This document shows positions 27,801 to 36,287 of a DNA stretch of 64,000 nucleotides, piece by piece (the first letter of the stretch is position 1; every line of letters begins with the position of its first letter). Source of the DNA: Myxococcaceae bacterium (GTDB taxonomy: Bacteria; Myxococcota; Myxococcia; Myxococcales; Myxococcaceae); contig JAEUJQ010000052.1 in NCBI GenBank assembly GCA_016793095.1, positions 124,001 through 188,000 on the forward strand. Reading direction: 5' to 3'. The notes under the pieces are model-generated. The model did no database searches. It saw only the letters and a program-made list of their open reading frames with translations, and was not told the origin of the DNA. The translations under genes and the position numbers were made by a program.

Positions 27801-30378
27801 CCGTGCCACCCTCGAACAGATCCTTCTTGTCGCGCAGCGCGCGCAGCGCCTCCTGCTTCGCCGTCTTGAAGCGCGAGTCGAGCTCGTCGGCCTTCACCGG
27901 GTCCTTCAGCTCGATGAGCTGCTCGATGAGCTGGCGCAGCTTCTGGGCGGTCGGGTCGGAGGCGAAGTAGGTGTTGAGCTCGTCGTCGGTGGAGAAGCTG
28001 GCGGCGCGGCGCGTGATGCCCTGCAGCACCCGCTCGGCGGCGCCGAAGAGGTTGGCGGCCTTGCGCTGCCGCTCGTCGATCAGCACCTGGCGGCGGCGGG
28101 CGAAGGCGTCGAACAGCTCCTCGCGGCGCTGCGCCAGCTCGACGGCGAACTCGTCGACGTCCGAGAAGCGGCTCTCGAGCTCCTCGAGCTGCACGGACAG
28201 CTTCGCCAGCTGCTCATCGACCTTCTCGGGCGTGTCGGCGAGCGAGAGCGCGCTGTCGATGCTCTGCGCGAACAGCTTGAACTGCGAGGTGAACTCGGCG
28301 CGGGTCTCCTGGCCCAGCAGCTCCTTGCGCCGACCCTGCACGGTGGCGCGCACCCGGTTGAGCTTCGAGAAGACCTCGCTGATGTCCTCGAGGATCTTCG
28401 CCTTCTGCACCGCGTCGCCCGAGGTGAGCCCGCCCACCACCTCGCCGAGCACCGTGAGGCCGGTGCCGAGCCGTTCGACCTCGTCGAGCTGGCCCTTGAG
28501 CTCGAGCGTCTTCGTGGCCTTCGCGATCTCGACGTCGAGCCGCGCGACGGCCTCGTGCAGGGGCTGAAACGCGGCCGGGGTGAGCAGGAACTCGACCGTC
28601 CACGCGCTGACCTGCTCGAAGGCCTTCACCGCGTCGGCCTCGAGGGCGTTGACGCGGGCGAGATCGATGTAGCGGATCTCCTTCAGGGTGATCAGGTGAC
28701 CGCGCTGCTTGCGGAGCGACGCGAGCGCCGTCATCAGCGCGTCGGTCGAGCGAAGGTCGTCCTGCGTCAGCCCGCGGAGCAGCACGTCCTGTTGCTCGAG
28801 GGCCTTCGCCAGCTCTTCGCTGGCGCGCTTCTGCATCGCCAGCACCTTCTCGAACTCGTCGACGATCAGCTCGGCCGACTTCCGAAGCTCCTGCACGCTG
28901 GCGAGCAGCTCGATGTCCTTCTGCCCGAGCCAGTGGAAGGCGTCGGTGACCCGCTGGCAGCCAGAGATGAGGGCTTCGTAGGTGCGCCGCGTGGGCTTGT
29001 CTGCCTCGGCCACGCGCTTGAGGGTGAGGACCTCGGAGATGCCTCGCACGAGCTCGGCGTTGCCCAACTTGCCGAGCGCGCTGTGGGGTGTCGGCTGCGC
29101 GGCCGCGTGCTCCGCGGAGACGAACGGCGTCTGCCAGACCTGCATCGGGTGCACCCGCGTCGGCTCGTCAGACGTCGAGCGGAACACCACCATCTGCCCG
29201 TCGGGGAAGATCGAGTACCCGTGGCAGTGAATGGGCGACGCCACGTCCTTGCGCACGAGGTTGTACGGCAGGAGCACGTAGCGACCGCCCGCGCGCTCAT
29301 AGAAGACGTACAGCACGTCTTCGCCGTTCGGAGACTTCACCGAGCGCTTGAACTCGAGGCCCTGCACGTCGGCGTCGAAGATCTTCACCTCACCCGTCTG
29401 CAGCGCGTAGCCGCCGGGGAAGATGACGCCCTGGTCCTCTGGCAGCTGCACGCACGAGACCCCGATGGGATCGACGCGCGCGACCGTGCTCGAGCGGGTG
29501 TTGAAGACGAGGTAGCGGTACTTCTCCTCACGGAACGGCCGCACCTTCAGGAGAATGAGGGCGCCGAGCCTGGCGTAGTGGAACTCGGCGTCGTCGAGCG
29601 ACTGGGTCGGCTCCTCCACCGGCTCCGAGTAGATGCCCTGCCCCGACTCGGTGTTGTTCTCGACCTTCACGGTGAGGTCGCCCCCCACCGTCTCGATGAA
29701 GACCTCGTCGAGCACGTTGACGTGCGGGTGGCGACCCGACACGAAGTTCTCGCGGGTCGCCTGGGTCCACGTGAAGTCGTGCGAGGGCGCGCGGGGCACG
29801 TCCGTCTCGCCGCGGTTGTCCACGTAGGTGAGGCGGCCTGAGACGTCGACCGAGAAGCGCAGCACCTTGATGTCGCGGGCCGTCTGGCCCGTGCGGAACA
29901 CCGCGAGCAGGCGTGACTCCGTCCTGGTCAGGAGCTCGAGGCGCGCGTCCTTGTAGAACTTGAAGAGCTCCTCGAAGTCCTTCACGAAGCGGCGGTCTTC
30001 GAGGAAGCCGCCGGCAGCCCCCGGCGGCAAGAGGGAGAAGTCGAAGCCCCCCTCGGGCGTGCGGGCGAAGGTGTGCAGCGAGAAGACGTCGCCGACGGCG
30101 CGCTCCTGCTTGAGGCCCATGAAGACGTTGAAGCCGAGCAGCAGTGCGTTGCCGACGGGCACGATGTTGCGCGGCACGCAGTTGTTCTCGGTGCGCACGC
30201 GCTCGGTGCCGCTGACGGTGAGCTCCTGGCCGCCGAACTCCTTGCGCCGTCGCTCGTTGAGCGCCTCGACCTGCGTCCCCAGCGCCTTCGCCTGGGCGAG
30301 GAGCCGGCCGCGGATCACCTCATAGCTGCCCCCCTCGAGCGTGGACTCGCCCGAGGGGGTCTTCACGTCGGTGGCCAT
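24814..30378 (-). CDS. Giant DUF3686/AAA+ ATPase, DNA repair ATPase family
   Basis: 1854 residues. The N-terminal part (about 15-480) fits the DUF3686 family, annotated in Pfam as an ATPase involved in DNA repair although direct proof of that role is lacking. A long helical/coiled-coil section (about 480-860) and a further helical region lead to an AAA+ module with Walker A SPPGYGKT (1288-1295) and Walker B MLYLDD (1352-1357, acidic DD), both intact, plus an NP/sensor segment MAGNPYTE. The C-terminus (about 1645-1775) is a Pro/Ala-rich repeat region (DLxPxLxxL). It is the last gene of the YqiJ-like/flotillin operon, 16 bases after the flotillin stop. A membrane-linked motor or remodelling role is inference. 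Confidence 0.85.
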   Translation of the reverse strand: MATDVKTPSGESTLEGGSYEVIRGRLLAQAKALGTQVEALNERRRKEFGGQELTVSGTERVRTENNCVPRNIVPVGNALLLGFNVFMGLKQERAVGDVFSLHTFARTPEGGFDFSLLPPGAAGGFLEDRRFVKDFEELFKFYKDARLELLTRTESRLLAVFRTGQTARDIKVLRFSVDVSGRLTYVDNRGETDVPRAPSHDFTWTQATRENFVSGRHPHVNVLDEVFIETVGGDLTVKVENNTESGQGIYSEPVEEPTQSLDDAEFHYARLGALILLKVRPFREEKYRYLVFNTRSSTVARVDPIGVSCVQLPEDQGVIFPGGYALQTGEVKIFDADVQGLEFKRSVKSPNGEDVLYVFYERAGGRYVLLPYNLVRKDVASPIHCHGYSIFPDGQMVVFRSTSDEPTRVHPMQVWQTPFVSAEHAAAQPTPHSALGKLGNAELVRGISEVLTLKRVAEADKPTRRTYEALISGCQRVTDAFHWLGQKDIELLASVQELRKSAELIVDEFEKVLAMQKRASEELAKALEQQDVLLRGLTQDDLRSTDALMTALASLRKQRGHLITLKEIRYIDLARVNALEADAVKAFEQVSAWTVEFLLTPAAFQPLHEAVARLDVEIAKATKTLELKGQLDEVERLGTGLTVLGEVVGGLTSGDAVQKAKILEDISEVFSKLNRVRATVQGRRKELLGQETRAEFTSQFKLFAQSIDSALSLADTPEKVDEQLAKLSVQLEELESRFSDVDEFAVELAQRREELFDAFARRRQVLIDERQRKAANLFGAAERVLQGITRRAASFSTDDELNTYFASDPTAQKLRQLIEQLIELKDPVKADELDSRFKTAKQEALRALRDKKDLFEGGTAVVRFGPHRFNVSTQPLEATVLPKDDGLFLHLTGSDYFQRVSDPAVEAAKAYWDQALPSESPDVCRAEYLAYSLFAAAEAGAEGLTFARLHELIREGKGLGGITREAAQRRYDEGYERGVHDVDAARILEALLTLHESAGLLRFDAWPRVLATLAWASLKEPALEKILARRAQSLARLRAQYGHAPELARLADELTARIGAWVKSAQLDATVGDLVLAGRYLAEELGREPMRFVISQEALSLKESLLASLELSGQRRAFDDDLRTLTEPAERFRLSRAWLEASAKAGAPSGPVLEAAALFAVEEREIGREPSAALVMTELSGLLGNHPRIQGQKLALRLDEFERRLARFVRERLPAWQAFRAKVREVIEHERRRLRIDELKPKVLSSFVRNRLIGEVYLPLIGANLAKQLGTAGENKRTDRNGLLLLVSPPGYGKTTLMEYVASRLGLTFVKVNGPALGHEVVSVDPADAPNSTARLEVERLNFAFELGNNVMLYLDDIQHTNPELLQKFISLCDAQRKIEGVWNGVTRTYDLRGKRFCVVMAGNPYTESGEVFKIPDMLANRADTYNLGDILAGKDELFALSYLENSLTANPVTAPLTTRPPDDIPRFLKMAAGEPVATTELEHGYSAAELNEIVEVLKRLFFVQKVLLRVNQEYIASASQDDRFRTEPPFKLQGSYRNMNKLAEKIVSAMTNDELEALVDAHYAGESQTLTTSAEQNLLKLAELRRRQTAEQKARWDEIKRGYKRVQTQGGKDDDPVVRVTGTLAALGEELSRIREAAADVAKRPAEAPLGPHLEALTKTIASSAARPRQSDLGPKLDELREAVVAAGQAMKSAPAPDLRPVLQSLAAANARPPVDLTPALNQLAHVAEAMAARAQAQQIDLSPVLTQLTELTKLMIERPPPSPQPDLTPLLEKLASPPAQKSASPPISDEVRRQLATLSDTLSPLAAAARSVLQVDSDGAMKAVVVWQQINEAIQLVRALEDRLSGRSRRRQ
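25054..25446 (-). repeat. C-terminal DLxPxLxxL repeats of the giant ATPase
   Basis: Six copies of a degenerate 18-26-residue unit: PLGPHLEAL, SDLGPKLDEL, PDLRPVLQSL, VDLTPALNQL, IDLSPVLTQL, PDLTPLLEKL, each followed by an Ala/Lys/Pro spacer. The unit resembles a short amphipathic helix repeated as a docking tail. Function unknown. Confidence 0.7.
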
Positions 30379-30394
30379 GGCGACAGGGCCCTCG

Positions 30395-32506
30395 TCACTT
30401 CGACGGCTTCTTGTCCTCGTCGCGCACCAGGCGGCTCATCAGCGCCGCCGAGGCGAGGTTCTGCACGTCCTGGCTGGCGCCCGGCTTCGACAAGATCGCC
30501 TTCAGATCGTCCGGCAGCGAGCGACCGCCCTTGAGGTACTCCTTCAGCAGCACCTGCAGCTGGTCGGAGTTGTTCACCGCGCCGTCGACGGACTGGCCGA
30601 GGGTGACGGCCTTGACGAACTGGTCGAAGAAGGCGCCGTCTCCGCCGACGATGTTGATCTTCGCGTTGGCCATGGCCTGGGCGAGCACCTGGGCCTGCGC
30701 TGCGGCGATGTCCTTCTTGACGTGCAGGGCCTCGAGCTCGACCTGCTTGTCCTTGTCGAGGCGCAGGCGGAACTCCTCGTGCTCGCGGGTGACGCCCTCG
30801 AGCTGCTTCATGGCCTCGGCCTTCTCGGTGAGGCCGCGCGCTTCGGCGAGCAGCTTCTCCTGAACGCCCAGGGCCTCGGCCTGCACCTTCGCCTTGACCG
30901 CCTCGGCCTCGGCGAGCCCGCGGCGCTGCACCACGTCGGCCTCGCCCTGCTCCACCGTGATGCGGGCCATGCCCTTCTTCTCTTCGCCCTCGGCCTCGGC
31001 CAGCAGCTTCACCTTGAGCGCGTGGGCGTTGGCCGACCCCTGCTTCTCGATGGCCTGCGCCTCGGCTTCCTTCACGCGCACCAGCGCCAGGCCCCGCTTC
31101 TCTTCGGCGATGGCCTGGGCCTCGAGGACGCGCGCCTTCGCGAGCCCCTCGGCGGCCTGCTCGGCCTGCACACCCTCGGCGAGGCGCATCTTCGCGCGGG
31201 CCTCCTTGTCGGCGGCCTCGAGATCGGCCTCGGCCTCGATGAGGCGCTGCTTGGCGGTGTGGCGGGAGACCTCCTCAGCGGCCTCGGCGGCCTTCACCTG
31301 CGCGACCACGCTCTGCTGGGCCTGCGCCTCGGCGTCGATGATGGTGGCCTCCTTGTTGCGCTGGGCCTCGGCCACCTTGCGGAGCTGCTTGATCGCCTCT
31401 TCCTCGGCGGCGACCTTCTTCTCGACGGCGATGCGCGTCGAGACGACGTCGGCGATGGCCTTGCGCTCCTGCTCGAGCGCCTTCTCCTTGGTGATGCGCT
31501 GCAGCTCGACCTCGCGCTCGCGGGCGATGGCCTCGAGGTCGCGGTCCTTCTGCACGCGCTCGGTCTCGATGCCGACGACGCGCTCGCGGTTCTTCTGGGC
31601 CACCTCGACCTGCCGCGACTTGTTCTGCTCGTTGATGAGGATCTCTTCGTCGGCCTTGATGCGGGCGACCTCGGCCTTCGTCTTCTCCTCCTGCTGCACG
31701 CGCTGCGTCTCGGCGAGCTCTCGCGCCTGGATCGTGTCGATCTCGCGCTTCTGCTTCGCCGCGGCCTCGGCGCGCTGCCGCTCGAGCGCAAAGACGGCCT
31801 CGTCGGCCTCGACGTTCTGCTTGGTGATCTGCTTGCGCTCGGTCTGGCGGAAGTCGTTGGTGAGCACGTTCTGCTGGGTCGTCAGCTCGGTGATCTTCCG
31901 GATGCCCGCCGCGTCGAGGATGTTCTCGCGGTCGAGCAGGTCGAGCGGCGTCTGCTCGAGGAAGTCGATGGCGGCGTCTTCGAGGTTGTAGCCGTTCAGA
32001 TCCTTGCCGATGACCTGCACGATCTGATCCTTGAAGGCCTCGCGCTCCTTGTAGAGATCTTCGAAGTTGAGGCGCTTGCCGACGGTCTTGAGGGCCTCCG
32101 AGAACTTCGCCTCGAAGAGCTCCTGCAGGGTGCGCTCCTCGGACGCACGGGCGCAGCCGACCGACTGGGCGACCTTGAGCACGTCTTCGACGGTCTTGTT
32201 GACGCGCACGAAGAAGCTCACCTTGATGTCCGCGCGGATGTTGTCGGCGCAGATCAGGCCTTCCTTGCCGCGGCGGTCGATCTCGATGGTCTTCAGCGAG
32301 ATGTCCATCACCTCGGCGCGATTGATGATCGGGAGCACCACCGAGCCGGTGAAGGCGACCTTCGGTTCCTTGCCCATCGTGTTCACGATGAGGACCTGGC
32401 CCTGGCTCACCTGCCGGTAGAAGCGGCTGATCACGACGCCGACGAACAGCACGAGTACGAACCCGGCGACGACGACGCCGCCGACGATCCACGCAGTCTC
32501 TGACAT
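30395..32506 (-). CDS. Flotillin-family protein (YqiK-like)
   Basis: 703 residues. One N-terminal membrane segment (about 7-27, VGGVVVAGFVLVLFVGVVI), then a band-7/PHB domain (about 28-210; QGQVLIVNTMGKEPKV, IEIDRRGKEGLICADNI), a very long Ala/Glu/Lys coiled coil (about 220-560) and a C-terminal region (LARAMANAKINIVGGDG-like LAQAMANAKINIVGGDGAFF) typical of flotillins. Flotillins scaffold membrane microdomains. It sits between the YqiJ-like gene and the giant ATPase in one operon, as flotillin yqiK sits next to yqiJ in E. coli. Confidence 0.9.
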   Translation of the reverse strand: MSETAWIVGGVVVAGFVLVLFVGVVISRFYRQVSQGQVLIVNTMGKEPKVAFTGSVVLPIINRAEVMDISLKTIEIDRRGKEGLICADNIRADIKVSFFVRVNKTVEDVLKVAQSVGCARASEERTLQELFEAKFSEALKTVGKRLNFEDLYKEREAFKDQIVQVIGKDLNGYNLEDAAIDFLEQTPLDLLDRENILDAAGIRKITELTTQQNVLTNDFRQTERKQITKQNVEADEAVFALERQRAEAAAKQKREIDTIQARELAETQRVQQEEKTKAEVARIKADEEILINEQNKSRQVEVAQKNRERVVGIETERVQKDRDLEAIAREREVELQRITKEKALEQERKAIADVVSTRIAVEKKVAAEEEAIKQLRKVAEAQRNKEATIIDAEAQAQQSVVAQVKAAEAAEEVSRHTAKQRLIEAEADLEAADKEARAKMRLAEGVQAEQAAEGLAKARVLEAQAIAEEKRGLALVRVKEAEAQAIEKQGSANAHALKVKLLAEAEGEEKKGMARITVEQGEADVVQRRGLAEAEAVKAKVQAEALGVQEKLLAEARGLTEKAEAMKQLEGVTREHEEFRLRLDKDKQVELEALHVKKDIAAAQAQVLAQAMANAKINIVGGDGAFFDQFVKAVTLGQSVDGAVNNSDQLQVLLKEYLKGGRSLPDDLKAILSKPGASQDVQNLASAALMSRLVRDEDKKPSK

Positions 32507-32676
32507 GTCCCATCCTCCCCAGGAAGAAGCCTGGTCACCTTATGCTGCGCCGCGCCCCGGGTCGTCGGGTTTCGGCGCAGAGTTGAAGAACACACGCTGC
32601 GGCCCGAGGGCGATTTCCAGCCTTCGGAACCCCTTGAACGGTCGTTTTCAGGTTGATCTCCGTCGACAGGCCAGGC

Positions 32677-33606
32677 TCAGCCCCGCAGCCGCACCCGGGA
32701 AGAGATCACCTGGTGCGCGCGCGCCGGATCGTTGAGGGCGTCGAGCTCTTGCGGCTCGAGCCAGTCGATGGGCTCGATCTCCCAGGTCTCGGTCTTCTCG
32801 TCGAAGTCGATGATGAGGGCCTTGTCGCCCTTCTTGAGCTGGTTGGCCTTCGCGCAGACGACGTGCAGGTTGAGGCCCGCGCCGCCGTCGTTGACCGTGG
32901 CGGTGCCGAAGCCTCCATCGACGCGCCCCGAGCTCACCTCGCAGACCTTGCCGATGAAGTGGTGGCGCCGCGCGGGGGGCGCCGACGTGAACGCCTTCAC
33001 CAGGGGCCTGATGGCGACCGACGTGGCGAGGAGCGAGAGCACCATGGCGCCCAGCAGCACGCCGCCCTTCGCCGGCAGGCCCGCGTCCGCGCCCAGCCAC
33101 GAGGAGCCGAACATCGAGAAGACCCACGAGAAGAAGACGAGGAAGCTGCCCGAGATGGTGGAGGGCACCTTGCCGAAGCCCAGCACCGACAGCACGCCGT
33201 CTCCGGTGCCCGCGGCGCCTTCGCCCGCCGTCTTCACGGCCTCGCCCGCCGCCTTGGCGCCGCCCGTGACCGCGTCGCCCGCGGCCTTCACACCTCCCGT
33301 CACCGCGTCGCCCGCGGCCTTCACGCCCCCCGCGACTGCATCGCCCGCCGCCTTCACCCCGCCAGCGACCGCGTCCCCCGCCGCCTCCGCGGCCCCCTTG
33401 AGGCCCCCCGTCACCGCGTCGCCCGCCGCCTTCACGCCGCCAGACAGCGCATCGCCCGCGGCCTTGACGCCGCCCTCGACGGCCCCGTCGCCGTCGAAGG
33501 CCACGACGCCCAGCAACACGAAGATCCAGTAGAGGAACGCGATGCCGAGCAGCACCGTGAACGGCACCGCCGGGAACGTCAGCAGCGTGCGCAGGAAGGC
33601 TTCCAT
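32677..33606 (-). CDS. YqiJ-like OB-fold membrane protein with 11-residue repeats
   Basis: 309 residues. Membrane helices at about 10-35, 147-165 and 178-197 bracket a hydrophilic insert (45-125) of seven units of GGVKAAGDAVT (11 residues). The C-terminal part (about 205-305; HHFIGKVCEVSSGRVDGGFG, LKKGDKALIIDFDE) is an OB-fold like that of NfeD/YqiJ partners of flotillins. First gene of the operon, followed by the flotillin gene (170-base gap) and the giant ATPase. It probably partners the flotillin in membrane domain assembly. The insert has no counterpart in E. coli YqiJ as I recall it. Confidence 0.8.
   Translation of the reverse strand: MEAFLRTLLTFPAVPFTVLLGIAFLYWIFVLLGVVAFDGDGAVEGGVKAAGDALSGGVKAAGDAVTGGLKGAAEAAGDAVAGGVKAAGDAVAGGVKAAGDAVTGGVKAAGDAVTGGAKAAGEAVKTAGEGAAGTGDGVLSVLGFGKVPSTISGSFLVFFSWVFSMFGSSWLGADAGLPAKGGVLLGAMVLSLLATSVAIRPLVKAFTSAPPARRHHFIGKVCEVSSGRVDGGFGTATVNDGGAGLNLHVVCAKANQLKKGDKALIIDFDEKTETWEIEPIDWLEPQELDALNDPARAHQVISSRVRLRG
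33232..33474 (-). repeat. 33-base coding repeat (11-residue units) in the YqiJ-like gene
   Basis: Seven in-frame units GGVKAAGDA(L/V)(S/T/A), the third one extended by four residues, the last altered to GGAKAAGEAVK. An 11-residue period with small residues, Lys and Asp recalls the helical 11-mers of alpha-synuclein and LEA proteins. Confidence 0.85.
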
Positions 33607-33625
33607 CGGCGTGACGAGACCACGA

Positions 33626-33641
33626 GTCGGCGCCCGCCGAC
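33626..33641. promoter_or_regulatory. Perfect inverted repeat upstream of the YqiJ-like gene
   Basis: GTCGGCGCCCGCCGAC, 6-base arms around a 4-base centre, lies 20-35 bases before the start codon of the first gene of the flotillin operon. It may be an operator or a leader hairpin; in GC-rich DNA such short repeats can arise by chance. Confidence 0.3.
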
Positions 33642-33687
33642 AGAGGAATAGGTGCGGTGGAGACGCGCTGTGGCGTGCGGCATTGCC

Positions 33688-34563
33688 TCAGGCGCGCGCG
33701 CGCAGGCCGAGAATCGTCCGGGCCTCGGCTGGCGTCGCGATCGTGCGACCGGCGGCGAGGGCCGTCTTCGCGAGCGCGTCGATCAGCTGCCCGTTGCTCG
33801 AGGCCTTCGTGCCGTCGGGCAGGTAGAAGGTGTCCTCCAGCCCGGTGCGAAGGTCGCCGCCCAGCTCGGCGCAGCGCTGATGCAGCGCCCAGACCTCCTG
33901 GCGCCCGATGCCGATCACCTGCCAGTGCGTGCCGGGCAGCATCTCCTCGAGCAGCAGCGGCAGCCACGCGGGCTTGTTCGGCATGCCCGACTCGACGCCC
34001 ATCACGAGCGAGACGTGCGGCGGCGTCGGCACCGTGCCCCGCCTGGCGAACATCGCCACGCTGCGGAGGATGCCGGTGTCGAAGCACTCACACTCGGGCA
34101 CCACGCCGTTGGCCTTCATCACCTTCTCAAAGGCCTCGATCTTCTCGACCGGGTTGTCGAAGAGCATCGGTGGCCAGGCCCAGTCGTTGTTGGAGCGCAG
34201 CTTCAGGTAGTTGAGCGAGCCCGCGTTGAGGGCCGCCAGCTCGGGCTTCACCGCCTCGAGGCACGAGGCCGGCCCGCTGATGTCGTCGCCGACGACGCCG
34301 GTGGACAGGTTGATGAGAAGGTCCGGGCACTCGGCGCGGATAGCGTCGCACACCTTCTTCGCGTCAGCGGGATCCCAGCTCGGCAGCCGGCCCATGCCGG
34401 GCGCCTGGTTGCGCACGTGCACGTGGACGATCGACGCGCCGGCGTCGCGCGCGCGTCGCGCCTCTCGCGCCATCTCTTCCGGCGTGACCGGCACGCCGTG
34501 CTGCGCAGGATCCGTGAGCACGCCCGTCAACGCACACGTCAGCACTGCCTTGTTCGTCGCCAT
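33688..34563 (-). CDS. BKACE-family beta-keto acid cleavage enzyme
   Basis: 291 residues, standard for the BKACE/DUF849 (Kce-type) family, Zn-dependent enzymes that condense a beta-keto acid with acetyl-CoA. TCALTGVLTDP and the metal-binding HVHVR (His47, His49) are present, and the C-terminal GIGRQEVW and GLEDTFYL segments fit. Substrate cannot be predicted. A palindrome with a candidate -35 element lies 22-37 bases upstream of ATG 34563. Confidence 0.85.
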   Translation of the reverse strand: MATNKAVLTCALTGVLTDPAQHGVPVTPEEMAREARRARDAGASIVHVHVRNQAPGMGRLPSWDPADAKKVCDAIRAECPDLLINLSTGVVGDDISGPASCLEAVKPELAALNAGSLNYLKLRSNNDWAWPPMLFDNPVEKIEAFEKVMKANGVVPECECFDTGILRSVAMFARRGTVPTPPHVSLVMGVESGMPNKPAWLPLLLEEMLPGTHWQVIGIGRQEVWALHQRCAELGGDLRTGLEDTFYLPDGTKASSNGQLIDALAKTALAAGRTIATPAEARTILGLRARA

Positions 34564-34584
34564 GGGCTCAACGTATGGCGACGA

Positions 34585-34600
34585 TTGACTCGTGAGTCAA
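34585..34600. promoter_or_regulatory. Palindromic operator-like site overlapping a candidate -35, BKACE gene
   Basis: TTGACTCGTGAGTCAA, 14 of 16 bases symmetric. On the minus strand it supplies -35 TTGACT; 17 bases later CATACG is a weak -10 candidate (34562-34567 side), 8 bases before the ATG, so the transcript could be almost leaderless. The same TTGAC-N6-GTCAA form occurs upstream of fadI (53216-53233). Confidence 0.5.
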
Positions 34601-34608
34601 CGAGGCAG

Positions 34609-36045
34609 CTACCAGCTCTGCCGCAGCGGCTTGCCCTCGTCGAAGCCCGCCGCGCCCTGCACGCCCACCAGCGCGTTCTGGTGCAGCTCCTCGAGCGTCG
34701 AGGCGCCCGCGTAGGTGCACGCGCTCTTCACGCCCGCGACGATGTGATCGATCAGATCCTCGACGCCGGGCCGCTGCGGGTCGAGGTACATGCGCGAGGT
34801 GCTGATCCCCTCCTCGAAGAGCTCCTTGCGGGCGCGCTCGAAGAGGGAGTCCTTCGCGGTGCGGGCCTTCACCGCCCGCTGCGAGGCCATGCCGAAGTTC
34901 TCCTTGTAGAGTCGGCCGTCGCCGTCCTGGCGGATGTCGGCGGCGCTCTCGTAGGTCCCGGCGAACCAGGAGCCGATCATCACCGTGCCGGCGCCGGCGG
35001 CGAGGGCGAGGGCGACGTCCCGTGGGTGGCGAATGCCACCGTCGGCGCAGATCGAGCGGCCCCGCTTGCGCGCCTCGGCTGCGCAGTCGAGCACGGCCGA
35101 GAACTGCGGTCTGCCGACGCCCGTCATCATGCGCGTGGTGCACATCGCGCCCGGGCCCACGCCGACCTTCACCAGATCGGCGCCGGCGGAGATGAGATCG
35201 GCGGTGCCCTCGCGCGTCACCACGTTCCCCGCCATCACCGGCACCTTCGGCGAGAGCGCCCGCACGGCCTCGACGGCCTCGAGCATCTTCCGCTGGTGGC
35301 CGTGGGCCGCGTCGATGACGACGAGATCGATGCCCCACTCGAGCAGCGCCTTCGCGCGCCCCACCACGTCGCCCGAGATGCCGACCGCGCCGGCGACGAC
35401 CAGCCGGCCGCTCGCGTCCAGCGCTGGTTGATAGAGCGTCGATCGCAGCGCGCCCTTTCGCGTCACCACGCCGACGAGCGTCTTCCCGCGCAGCACGGGC
35501 GCGCACGACAAGCGCTTCACGGCGAGGCGCTCGTAGATCGTCTCGAGCGGCGTGCCCTCCTCGAAGGACAGCAGCTCGGTGGACATCACCCGGTGCAGCT
35601 GGGTGAAGCGATCGTGCCCCTCGGCGTCGTGCTCGGTGAAGACCCCGACCGGCTCCTTCGCGTCGTTCACCACGATCACCACGCCGTGCGAGCGCTTGTG
35701 GATGAGGTTGAGCGCGACCTGCAGCGTCTCGGTGGGCTCGAGGGTGATGGGCGTCTCGTAGACGGGGTGGCGCGACTTCACGTACGCGATGTTCTGCTGG
35801 ACGATGTCGAGCGGGATGTCCTGCGGCAGCACGGCGATGCCGCCGCGGCGCGCCACGGACTCGGCCATGCGACGGCCCGCGACCGCCGTCATGTTCGCGA
35901 CGACGATCGGCGTGGTGAGACCCAGCCCGGGCGGCGGCCGCAGATCGACCTCGTGCCGCGACCCGATCTCCGAGCGCGTCGGGGCCATGAAGACGTCGGC
36001 GTAGGTCAGCTCGTACGGCGGGGCCTGGTCGTCGAGGAATCGCAT
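34609..36045 (-). CDS. guaB1: IMP dehydrogenase-like GuaB1 family protein with CBS domains
   Basis: 478 residues. The TIM-barrel of the IMPDH/GMP reductase family has the catalytic-Cys loop GVGPGAMCTTRMMTGVG and the phosphate-binding ADGGIRHPRD. A CBS pair (about 90-215; VMSTELLSFEEGTPL) is inserted. The N-terminus (FLDDQAPPYELTYADVFMAP) is typical of the GuaB1 group, whose studied actinobacterial members act as GMP reductases, so purine salvage is more likely than IMP oxidation. It stands 45 bases upstream of the BKACE gene end-region on the same strand. Confidence 0.85.
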   Translation of the reverse strand: MRFLDDQAPPYELTYADVFMAPTRSEIGSRHEVDLRPPPGLGLTTPIVVANMTAVAGRRMAESVARRGGIAVLPQDIPLDIVQQNIAYVKSRHPVYETPITLEPTETLQVALNLIHKRSHGVVIVVNDAKEPVGVFTEHDAEGHDRFTQLHRVMSTELLSFEEGTPLETIYERLAVKRLSCAPVLRGKTLVGVVTRKGALRSTLYQPALDASGRLVVAGAVGISGDVVGRAKALLEWGIDLVVIDAAHGHQRKMLEAVEAVRALSPKVPVMAGNVVTREGTADLISAGADLVKVGVGPGAMCTTRMMTGVGRPQFSAVLDCAAEARKRGRSICADGGIRHPRDVALALAAGAGTVMIGSWFAGTYESAADIRQDGDGRLYKENFGMASQRAVKARTAKDSLFERARKELFEEGISTSRMYLDPQRPGVEDLIDHIVAGVKSACTYAGASTLEELHQNALVGVQGAAGFDEGKPLRQSW

Positions 36046-36287
36046 CGCGAGCTCACGCTACCGCACCGCGCGAAGGCCGCGACCTGCAGAACACCGGGCG
36101 GGCCCGGATCGTCCAGGTGCGGCGGACGCCGATGTTCCGTGCGGTCGCCACGGCGGGGGAGATCGAAGGAGCGGGCCCGCGCCGTCGAAGCTCCTGCACC
36201 GCGTGCTCGCCGGGGCCGAGCCTGCGGCGGGTTCGAGTCATCGCAGCCGCCGAGCCCACGCGGCCTGGTTGGGTGTATGAGCCGGCC

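Noticed and set aside
27037-29841. Open frame of 934 codons on the plus strand, antisense to the giant ATPase
   Set aside because: Arg/Leu/Gly-rich shadow without motifs; the minus-strand ATPase has clear domains and Walker motifs.
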